Shown here piece after piece: positions 40,760-48,288 of a stretch of DNA of 64,000 bases. Origin of the DNA: an uncultured Clostridia bacterium (GTDB lineage: Bacteria; Bacillota; Clostridia; Oscillospirales; Oscillospiraceae). The DNA is taken from assembly GCA_947165085.1 (NCBI GenBank), contig CAMUZA010000001.1, positions 1-64,000 of the forward strand, read 5' to 3'. Position 1 is the stretch's first letter. Each line of letters opens with the position of its first letter. The translations under genes and the position numbers were made by a program. Under the pieces are notes generated by a model, which saw nothing but the letters and a program-made list of their open reading frames with translations, searched no databases and was not told the origin of the DNA.

Positions 40760-40798
40760 ATAAAAAAGACGACGCTGGATAACAGCATCGTCTTTTTT
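40760..40798. terminator. bidirectional intrinsic terminator
   Basis: AAAAAAGACGACGCTGgataaCAGCATCGTCTTTTTT. Confidence 0.88.
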
Positions 40799-40888
40799 GC
40801 GTAATCTCCGGTTAACCAGCGTTTTCGACCGATCGGCGCGCTATGTGTCCGCAAAAACTGACAGGAAAAATTTTTCGCTAAAAAACTA

Positions 40889-40917
40889 TTGACAAGGCGC
40901 TCTGACCGGATTATAAT
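40889..40917 (+). promoter_or_regulatory. sigma70-type promoter TTGACA-N17-TATAAT
   Basis: TTGACA AGGCGCTCTGACCGGAT TATAAT. Confidence 0.9.
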
Positions 40918-40928
40918 GACATCATAAT

Positions 40929-40942
40929 CAAACATTTGTTCG
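40929..40942. promoter_or_regulatory. LexA/SOS-box-like palindrome CAAACATTTGTTCG
   Basis: One mismatch in one half-site from CGAAC-N4-GTTCG; 11 bp downstream of the -10 box. Confidence 0.6.
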
Positions 40943-40978
40943 CAAATAGCGCACAGAATTACCAGGGAGTGATGTAAA

Positions 40979-41047
40979 ATGAATGGCAAAAACCGCGCTA
41001 TTCCACACGCTTCGGAGATCTTTCGGAGCGCAGATGGGTCAGGATGA
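40979..41047 (+). CDS. 22-aa leader-like ORF
   Basis: AGGGAGTG SD-like sequence before ATG; MNGKNRAIPHASEIFRSADGSG. Confidence 0.35.
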   Translation: MNGKNRAIPHASEIFRSADGSG

Positions 41048-41059
41048 TCGGCGGTGTAT

Positions 41060-41329
41060 ATGGAAGCTAACCGCAAGCCGAAGTTTCAGAATGCCCCCGT
41101 TCCGGAAAAGGTTGAGTATTTTATGAGAATCTCGACCGAGGAATGTGTCAACCTGACGGAACGGGTAGTCAAATGCCCCTATTGTGGTTTCCCCTTAACG
41201 CACGTATTCAGCGACGCCCAAGGGCATCTTCGGGTAAAATGTCCGAAGTGCAAGGGCACTGCCATTGTGAGTCTGGCATATTTCCGCACACAAAAGGGCT
41301 ACGGCAAACTCAAGGAAAGAAACCCATAA
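41060..41329 (+). CDS. small zinc-ribbon protein
   Basis: CPYCGFPLTHVF...VKCPKCKGTAIVSL; two CxxC knuckles. Confidence 0.7.
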   Translation: MEANRKPKFQNAPVPEKVEYFMRISTEECVNLTERVVKCPYCGFPLTHVFSDAQGHLRVKCPKCKGTAIVSLAYFRTQKGYGKLKERNP

Positions 41330-41339
41330 TAGAATACTG

Positions 41340-41455
41340 ACCGAACATTATAGCGCGTAAGCGGAGCCGGTCCAAGCGACCGAGACTGCCCGGGCACCGT
41401 ATGATGGACAAGCATAGGCAACTATGCTCTGTTTTCATACGGTGTTTTTTATACT
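41340..41455 (+). ncRNA. candidate structured RNA/terminator with nested GNRA-capped stem
   Basis: CACCGTATGA-tggaca-AGCATAG-GCAA-CTATGCT-ctgttt-TCATACGGTG-TTTTTT, preceded by GGTCCAAGCGACC. Confidence 0.55.
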
Positions 41456-41611
41456 CCGCCCATCATACGATGCTATAAATCAGGCCCCTTCCGCCTCGCG
41501 CGAAAGGAGCCTTTCTTATGCGTAAAACCTGGCGCTGCGACGCTGCAGCGTACCCGTAATCTCCGTTTTTTGACTTTTCAACAATTCAAAAAACACAAAG
41601 GAGATTACACG

Positions 41612-42052
41612 ATGAACGCACAGAACAAGAGCACTTCGCCCGCCGGCAGCGGAGGGCAAAGCAAGACAGTCAGATACAAGTTCGTCACCGGCGAAACCTC
41701 TGAAGTTGAGGTGTCGGGTGAGGTTGCCGCGTTCCTCGCAGAAGCTGACAAAGCGGAACACGCGCAGGAAGTGGCAGAGCGCAGGCATACGTATTCGCTG
41801 GATGCAATCCTTTACGAAGGTTCGGAATTCAGCAACGGCAAAACCCCTGAAACAGACTTGGTATCGACAATTGACCGAGAGCGTTTTCGGGCAACGCTTT
41901 CAATCTTGACAGATCGGCAGCGCAGACGGCTGAAGATGTTTTCTGAAGGATTATCATCCCGTGAAATTGCAACGCGGGAAAGCATCGCCGATCACAAGGC
42001 CATTCTTGAGAGCATAAATACTGCCCGCAGAAAAATTCAAAAGTTTTTTTGA
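41612..42052 (+). CDS. sigma-70 region 4/HTH-like protein of integrative elements
   Basis: LVSTIDRERFRATLSILTDRQRRRLKMFSEGLSSREIATRESIADHKAILESINTARRKIQKFF; SD aaggag. Confidence 0.65.
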   Translation: MNAQNKSTSPAGSGGQSKTVRYKFVTGETSEVEVSGEVAAFLAEADKAEHAQEVAERRHTYSLDAILYEGSEFSNGKTPETDLVSTIDRERFRATLSILTDRQRRRLKMFSEGLSSREIATRESIADHKAILESINTARRKIQKFF

Positions 42053-42581
42053 AAAAACACCCCCCAAAACGACCTTTTTTTGTGTGTATAGTGAGGGAGG
42101 TTCTTTTCCCCCCTCACTGTACCTTGAAAATTGAACAAGCATTTCATCAAGTACGTTACTTCTGACGAGGCGCGAAAGCGTGAGCCATGACAGTCGGGTG
42201 CGCGACGACCTTCCAAAAGGGAAGCGAGCGGAAGAACCTGCTGCAGGTGCCGGATTGCTACCGGGACGGCGATGACAGCCAGAAGAAATAATGATACTCC
42301 TGCCTTGAACGCGTCACTGCATTGGGCAGCTCGGTCCGAACGACGGAGGGGTGCGATTCCCGTGTTGCGGTAGCAGATCGCAGCTTGATGACTTCCCGCT
42401 TCACAGGGGCGCCGGGGGCAAATTTGTGAATTTCCCAAAAATAGCGCAGACCGCAAAAAGTTCGGAATATCCGTTTCTTTCATATACCGTCGATCAGCGA
42501 ACAATATATGCTTTCTTGATTCTGACGGTTACGGACTTTTCTGCCGGTCTGCTTACATATTTTTGAGGAGGTTCAACTATT

Positions 42582-42752
42582 ATGAATTCACCAATCGAAA
42601 CGATGGAAATCCAGGGCTGCAAAGTGACGATCAAATACGCAACGGATAAAGAGAAGGCCATTTCGCTCCGAACCATAGAAGAAATGCTGATGGCTACGCT
42701 CCTGCACGAGCCTCTCCCGCATCCTTGCCAAAGCGGCGAGTCCAAACAATAA
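42582..42752 (+). CDS. 56-aa element-encoded protein upstream of recombinase
   Basis: MNSPIETMEIQGCKVTIKYATDKEKAISLRTIEEMLMATLLHEPLPHPCQSGESKQ; SD gaggagg; 13 bp before the next SD region. Confidence 0.65.
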   Translation: MNSPIETMEIQGCKVTIKYATDKEKAISLRTIEEMLMATLLHEPLPHPCQSGESKQ

Positions 42753-42773
42753 TGGTATCCGGAGGTGAGTAAT

Positions 42774-44375
42774 ATGGAACAGAAAAAACGGGTCTACACG
42801 CTGTACCGCGTTTCCACGGTCGGGCAGGTCGATCAGAACGACATTCCGATGCAGAAGCAGGCCTGCCGGGAGTTTGCGGACAGTCACGGATGGACGATTC
42901 TCAAAGAATTCTCCGAAAAGGGCGTGTCCGGCTTCAAGGTCTCGGCAAAAGACCGCGACGCGATCGTCGATCTGCAAACGGCAGCCGTGAACGGAGAATA
43001 CGACATTCTTCTCGTCTTTATGTTCGACCGCCTCGGACGGCGCGACGATGAAACGCCGTTTGTCGTCGAATGGTTCGTGCAGCACGGGATCGAAGTCTGG
43101 AGCGCGACCGAGGGACAGCAGCGGTTTGACAGTCACGTGGACAAGCTGATGAACTATATCCGCTATTGGCAGTCGTCCGGCGAAAGCGTAAAAACCTCCA
43201 TCCGCACGAAAACAAGGCTGGGGCAGCTGACCGAGGAAGGGCACTATACCGGCGGGAGCGTTCCCTACGGCTACCGGGCGGTCGACAAAGGACGCAAAAA
43301 CAAGCGCAATCGCTCCGTTCTCGACCTTGAGATCAATGAGGAAGAAGCCGCCGTTGTGCGGTTGATCTTTCAGAAGTACGTCAACGAAGGGATGGGCTCG
43401 CTGCGCATTTCAAGATACCTGCATGAGCGAAATATCAGCGGGCGGGGCGGTCACGGCTTCCCGAATGTCAGCATTAATCACGTTTTGAAGAACAAGGCGC
43501 TGACCGGGTATATCATCAACGGCGACGCCGTTTCGGAACACATCCCGCAACTCCAGATCATTGACGAAGACACCTTCCAAAAGGCGCAGGAGATTATGTC
43601 CGACCGCGTCACTCACAGAAACGCCTATCCGCTGAACAGCAAAGGGCAGGCGCTTTTAGCCGGCAAGGTTTACTGCGCCCACTGCGGCGGACGGCTTACC
43701 CTGACCACCAGCGGCAGCACCACGAAGGTCATTGACGGCGTCAAGCGAAAGATCCCGAAGATTCGCTATCAGTGCCACTACAACGTGCGCCATCCCGGCG
43801 AATGCGACGGGCAGTCCGGCTACGGAATGAGCAAGGTCGACCGGATCGTTGACGAAATCCTCCGATTGAAGCTCGCGCAAATCAAAGGCGCGCCGAAGTC
43901 AGACGTCCTGGAACGCCGGCACAAGAAGGAAATCAAGGCCGCAAAAACCACCGCGGACAGTGCCAAAAAGAAGCTCGCCTCGCTGAAAGCGGAATTGGAA
44001 GAGTACCGCAGCGAGACCATCAAGGTGATCCGCGGAGAGAGCAAGCTGACTGCCGAGCTGCTGACCGGTCTGATCGAAGAAACGACGCAGAAGATCGCTC
44101 TGGCGGAGGAGGAAACGCAAGCCGCGAACGCGCGGTATGAAACCGCCGTTTCCTCGTCCAAACAAGTCGAAAAAGACTACGCGCAATTGCTCTCCTGGGC
44201 GGATATTTATGATCACAGTTCCTTGCCCGAAAAGAAGATGATCGTCGCCAATCTGATCGAGAAAGTGACCATCGGGCGCGACTATCAAATGGAGATCGAG
44301 TTCAACTTTATGTACGATGATTTGCTGAAATTTTCGCTGCCTGCGAACAGCGAACCGGGCGAAAACGGGCTGTGA
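42774..44375 (+). CDS. large serine recombinase
   Basis: YTLYRVSTVGQVDQ N-terminal resolvase motif, FMFDRLGRRDDE, Zn-ribbon CAHCGGRL, C-terminal coiled coil. Confidence 0.93.
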   Translation: MEQKKRVYTLYRVSTVGQVDQNDIPMQKQACREFADSHGWTILKEFSEKGVSGFKVSAKDRDAIVDLQTAAVNGEYDILLVFMFDRLGRRDDETPFVVEWFVQHGIEVWSATEGQQRFDSHVDKLMNYIRYWQSSGESVKTSIRTKTRLGQLTEEGHYTGGSVPYGYRAVDKGRKNKRNRSVLDLEINEEEAAVVRLIFQKYVNEGMGSLRISRYLHERNISGRGGHGFPNVSINHVLKNKALTGYIINGDAVSEHIPQLQIIDEDTFQKAQEIMSDRVTHRNAYPLNSKGQALLAGKVYCAHCGGRLTLTTSGSTTKVIDGVKRKIPKIRYQCHYNVRHPGECDGQSGYGMSKVDRIVDEILRLKLAQIKGAPKSDVLERRHKKEIKAAKTTADSAKKKLASLKAELEEYRSETIKVIRGESKLTAELLTGLIEETTQKIALAEEETQAANARYETAVSSSKQVEKDYAQLLSWADIYDHSSLPEKKMIVANLIEKVTIGRDYQMEIEFNFMYDDLLKFSLPANSEPGENGL

Positions 44376-44429
44376 ACCCAGTGGGGCAGCAGTCAGAACA
44401 CCCAAAAACTAAAATATCTGAAAAAGTTA

Positions 44430-44473
44430 GAAAAACGGCAGGTTTTATTACAAAACCTGCCGTTTTTTGGTGG
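44430..44473. repeat. left copy of ~43-bp direct repeat containing terminator hairpin
   Basis: gaaaaacGGCAGGTTTTattacAAAACCTGCCgttttttggtgg. Confidence 0.85.
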
Positions 44474-44561
44474 GCGTTTGAGGAATCGAACCTCACGGAC
44501 GTTCCAATATGTCATCGCAAATTTATATTTTACACCCCAACAGTTTTCTGCTACAACGCCC
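44467..44561 (-). other. tRNA-like element (acceptor stem, T-arm and CCA present; non-canonical D/anticodon region)
   Basis: Minus strand: GGGCGTT ... TGAGG-TTCGATT-CCTCA-AACGCCC-A-CCA, followed immediately by terminator hairpin. Confidence 0.6.
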
Positions 44562-44839
44562 ACGTAGACCGGTAGGAACCATCCCCAGAATACCCATTAA
44601 CGAAAATAGAATCATTATAAAATCCCTGCCTTTCAGGCAAAACTCCACGCGGAAGTTGTCACTGATTTTTCGTGACACTGTAATCGAAAATGAGGATGTG
44701 AAAATAATAAAAATGCTAATAAGGGACAAAAAACATCTGACTAGTATCATTATACAATTGTTATTGGAAAATACAATATACGTTTCTCCTTGTTGATCTT
44801 CGCTCATATTTGACTACCCGCAATTGTTGTACTAGCAAT

Positions 44840-45853
44840 TCAATCACGATCGAAAATGTAATCTATTTCGTCATAATGATCATCGCCTCTGAAATGTTTT
44901 TCTTCAAAATCCGCGTAATCATAATCATCAGCTAGATAGGACTTTACCAACTGGTTAACGCCGTCAACCGAAAAAGATAGTCCTTCTGTATAATTGCAAT
45001 GATTCTCGATATTTTCTGGAAGCATTGACAGCAGGTCATCTATTTCACTTATGGCATCTGAAATAATCTCGTCATAAATATATGATGCCGCCTTCTCAAT
45101 ATCTATTCCTTCATATAGGCCGTTATCATAGCGTGCGGATTCAAGTGCATAGTCAATATCTGGGGAATAATCATCAACGTCTAAATTATCACAGTACGCT
45201 TGAATTGCATATTGGAGTTGCTCTGAGGCAGTATTGACGAAAGACTCTCGGCGATCACCAGTAAAGAACTGATCAATCAAACAAATAAGCTCAACCATTT
45301 CCTCAAGAACAAATGAGTCAAGCATATTGTCCAAATTAAAGTTTTCGCCCAAATACTCGCTAATCTTATAAAAATGGCAGATATCTTTGCGAAAAATCTG
45401 CCGTACGGTTTTTATCGGCGCTACTGAATCAACTCCATAGATCCGCAAATAGTAAGGTGCATTTAAAAATGCTTGAATGTATTCAATATACACATCATCG
45501 AGAATGTTGTATTTGCAGCAATAGTACGCAATGAATGCTTCTTTTTGCCTTTTGCTGTCAAATAAGTATCGGTCAATCTCGCGATTCTTCAATGCCGTTT
45601 GCGCAAATGTCTCGAACTCAGATTCGGTCATCAACCGCTTTTTTTGCTGAATAGCAGAAGCATGGGCAATTAGCTGCTCTCTTTCATACGGGCTTGCGAT
45701 TAGCCGTCCATCGATATAATCGTTAATTGACGGATTAACCATTGCGATTCTTTTTTCTGATCTAAAAGAAACAATCCGAACAAACCCGTCTAAAAGCCTT
45801 GCCAAAGATGCCTCGTATTGATTAATTGTTGTGTCAATGTCCTTCTCTAACAC
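44840..45853 (-). CDS. C-terminal portion of split Mrr/nSTAND-type protein
   Basis: Begins GTG overlapping the upstream TAG; contains LLDGFVRIVSF...RIAMVNPSINDYIDG, typical of the continuation of nSTAND3-like proteins. Confidence 0.65.
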   Translation of the reverse strand: MLEKDIDTTINQYEASLARLLDGFVRIVSFRSEKRIAMVNPSINDYIDGRLIASPYEREQLIAHASAIQQKKRLMTESEFETFAQTALKNREIDRYLFDSKRQKEAFIAYYCCKYNILDDVYIEYIQAFLNAPYYLRIYGVDSVAPIKTVRQIFRKDICHFYKISEYLGENFNLDNMLDSFVLEEMVELICLIDQFFTGDRRESFVNTASEQLQYAIQAYCDNLDVDDYSPDIDYALESARYDNGLYEGIDIEKAASYIYDEIISDAISEIDDLLSMLPENIENHCNYTEGLSFSVDGVNQLVKSYLADDYDYADFEEKHFRGDDHYDEIDYIFDRD

Positions 45854-47187
45854 AATCTTCTCTCAAAACAGTTCTTTACTAAATTCTCATCAACCGCCGA
45901 GTCGGATAGTGAATATACTGTCAAAAGGAGAAGCCGATCAACCTTTTTCAGTCTGCGCTCATATTCGTCTTTCCATATTTCTTTTGGATTATTTAATTGC
46001 TGCATCACATAATCATAATACTGTGAAGAAGGAATACTTTTGTATCGGTTTGGACTACAAACGAATTCTATTATTCGAGGCGTATAGTTTGCATGTCGAA
46101 TAATGTTAATATATCGCTTGCCCTTCTTTATTTCAGAAAAATAATCCTTATCCATACCGTTAAACGAAATGTGATTATAGAAGAGCTTTGCCTTTTCAAC
46201 ATCATCTAAGGCAGACATATCCAACACATAAACCCTGAAATGGTTTCCTTCAAAACATTTTAGCAATTCCGGCTTTCGTTCTTTAGCCTCTTGAAGAATA
46301 GTGATCCGAGAATTCAAAACCAACAGTTTGTTTGTGGAGGCACTAACAAAGTATATCAAAGAAAGGAGCTCGTCGTTTTGGCTTTCTTTCATATTATAAT
46401 ATGCCTGTCCAAAGCAATCATCAACGAGAATGATCTCTTTAGTTTCCGGATTCCGAGATAACGATTGTTTAAGCTCGGCAAGGTTAGAGACACTGGTGGA
46501 AAATCGCACCCTATATCCGTTCGCAGCATAATGCAACACAATCATTTTTGAGGTAATCGTTTTTCCGACGCCAGGATTTCCTGTAATAAAAAGTATTCTT
46601 TCCTCTTGCAGGCATTTTACTGCCGTACTAAACGCAGACGTTTTAACAAATAGTTTCTTTTCATTCTCAATATTTGCAAGAAGGGCTTCGCAATCAACAA
46701 AAACACTTGTGTTCCCGATCTCTTGTAGTATTCCTGTAGCCTCAATCCAAAGTTTGTAATGCTTTTTGAGAACCTCAATATTTGCAGGGTCGCATAAAAA
46801 AGACTCTATCTCTGTCAGCGTGATGACATTTGATGGGGTCTGCATATACTTTGAGAATAATTGGTAGATATCATTAACGTTATTCGGAGATAATTCTTTG
46901 GAACAGCAGACATAGTATTCCTTCGGAGAAAGCTGAGCTACTTTTTCGGTTTCCTTCTTTAATGCAGCGATAAGGTTAGAAACAGAAGATTTCACATAGT
47001 GCTTGACCTGAACAACAATGTTTTTTGTATAAACATTATCAGTTAAATCAATACCGCCATCTCTGCCTTTGGCAAATCTGTGTAATTCAGCGTTGAGCTT
47101 TTTCTGCATGATGTCCTGACACAAGTATTCAAATTCGACATCATTTAAGTTTGCATAATTCAGCATGTCTGTTTTCCCCCGAAACAA
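45847..47187 (-). CDS. Mrr-type restriction endonuclease domain plus STAND-like NTPase (N-terminal portion)
   Basis: FEYLCQDIMQKKLNAELHRFAKGRDGGIDL...VVQVKHY (D-QVK nuclease) and FITGNPGVGKTITSKMIVLHY Walker A, EIILVDDCFGQAYY Walker B. Confidence 0.8.
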   Translation of the reverse strand: MFRGKTDMLNYANLNDVEFEYLCQDIMQKKLNAELHRFAKGRDGGIDLTDNVYTKNIVVQVKHYVKSSVSNLIAALKKETEKVAQLSPKEYYVCCSKELSPNNVNDIYQLFSKYMQTPSNVITLTEIESFLCDPANIEVLKKHYKLWIEATGILQEIGNTSVFVDCEALLANIENEKKLFVKTSAFSTAVKCLQEERILFITGNPGVGKTITSKMIVLHYAANGYRVRFSTSVSNLAELKQSLSRNPETKEIILVDDCFGQAYYNMKESQNDELLSLIYFVSASTNKLLVLNSRITILQEAKERKPELLKCFEGNHFRVYVLDMSALDDVEKAKLFYNHISFNGMDKDYFSEIKKGKRYINIIRHANYTPRIIEFVCSPNRYKSIPSSQYYDYVMQQLNNPKEIWKDEYERRLKKVDRLLLLTVYSLSDSAVDENLVKNCFERRLC

Positions 47188-47577
47188 AGTGACAATACGC
47201 CACAGATTAACTTCCCAACGATAGCAATATTTGCGCGCTCTAATTACACAAATCTACTTGTACTAGGCTTCTACTATTGAATCATAGCATACTCGTTACA
47301 GTTTTGCTACCCCTTGTTTTATACGTACACATACTGTACACACGCGCTAGCCTATACCCATCTGATTGCGTACGCCCAAACAGTTTTACAGTAATACAGT
47401 ACGAAAACACGGCGGCTGTGCATAGTAAGCAGCAGTCCAAGGCCTTTCGAGTATGCTGATGAAGATGTGCAGCTACATACATAGATGCAATTATGAACAC
47501 AGTATGTACTAAAACGAGTTTGCTGGCAAAGGGTGTTAGTCATTAATCGACTCGTTGTTAATCAACAATAAAAGTCT

Positions 47578-47620
47578 GAAAAACAGCAGGTTTTATTACA
47601 AAACCTGCCGTTTCTGGTGG
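47578..47620. repeat. right copy of ~43-bp direct repeat
   Basis: gaaaaacaGCAGGTTTTattacAAAACCTGCcgtttctggtgg; 28 bp identical to 44438-44465. Confidence 0.85.
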
Positions 47621-47785
47621 ACCCAGTAAGAGGAGGGATACTCCGGCGGCAAGCCGCCTCCGTGACACTGCGGTTTTTTGCGGCGGTCGCCGCACCGCCG
47701 CTGCGCGGCGCTTTTGCTGCAAAGCAGCAGGAAATCCTTGTGTTCGAACCGGGCGTTCTCCCCGAATCCTTACCTCCACCAGTAC
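47614..47785. repeat. ~170-bp multi-hairpin element bounded by inverted CTGGTGGA ends
   Basis: Left end CTGGTGGACCCAGTAAGAGGA, right end reverse complement CTGGTGGAGGTAAGGA; three internal GC-rich palindromes. Confidence 0.5.
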
Positions 47786-47818
47786 AAAAACGGCAGCCAA
47801 AAGGCTGCCGTTTTTATA
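47786..47818. terminator. terminator hairpin after tRNA-Ala
   Basis: AAAAACGGCAGCCaaaaGGCTGCCGTTTTT. Confidence 0.85.
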
Positions 47819-47819
47819 C

Positions 47820-47895
47820 TGGTGGACCCAAGGGGGATCGAACCCCTGACCTCAAGATTGCGAACCTTGCGCTCTCCCAGCTGAGCTATGGGCCC
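47820..47895 (-). tRNA. tRNA-Ala (anticodon CGC)
   Basis: GGGCCCATAGCTCAGCTGGGAGAGCGCAAGGTTCGCAATCTTGAGGTCAGGGGTTCGATCCCCCTTGGGTCCACCA; cloverleaf, G3:U70, encoded CCA. Confidence 0.95.
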
Positions 47896-48015
47896 CTATA
47901 TTCGATTGGTTGTGACTCCGCTGCGTTCATCAGGTTCGCAATCCGAAAATCTCGGGTTGTGAATCCGGTGTCGGCTGCGGGATCAAGTTTCAGGACAAAA
48001 ACCGTTCCGCGTGGG

Positions 48016-48037
48016 CTCCCAGCTGAGCTAAAGGCCC
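48016..48037 (-). pseudogene. 5' fragment of a tRNA-Ala-like gene
   Basis: GGGCCTTTAGCTCAGCTGGGAG then divergence. Confidence 0.7.
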
Positions 48038-48078
48038 ATTTCGGGGTACGCGGCGCGTGATTTCGCCGTGCAGAGGTT

Positions 48079-48106
48079 ATTATAGCACATTCTTCTGAAA
48101 ATGCAA
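48079..48106 (-). promoter_or_regulatory. promoter TTGCAT-N16-TATAAT facing the tRNA fragment and tRNA-Ala
   Basis: Minus strand TTGCATTTTCAGAAGAATGTGCTATAAT. Confidence 0.75.
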
Positions 48107-48288
48107 GCATTTTTTCGCATTTTGCGGTAAAGTTTTGAAATGCCGTGCGGAAACATCCGTTTCCCGCGGCGGATCCGCCGGAAAGGCTTGCGTTTGACAC
48201 AATTGCGTGGTATGATAAGATCTACACAGGATCCCTGTCTCTTTCGCATTTACATAGAAATCTTGTACAAAACAAGGAGGCGCATTTT

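Noticed and set aside
44372-44575. 67-aa plus-strand ORF after the recombinase
   Set aside because: Runs through the terminator hairpin and tRNA-like element; likely not translated.
47260-47560. Small ORFs in the AT-rich stretch upstream of the nuclease/NTPase
   Set aside because: 60-72 aa, overlapping on both strands, no RBS or motif support.
47917-47975. AGGTTCGCAATC word on the plus strand matching the tRNA-Ala anticodon arm
   Set aside because: Only 12 bp with no matching acceptor or T-arm; may be debris but is too short to call.
47617-48060. Plus-strand ORF containing [28 protein letters not shown]
   Set aside because: Translation of the tRNA-Ala reverse strand plus the hairpin element; a classic tRNA-derived spurious ORF.
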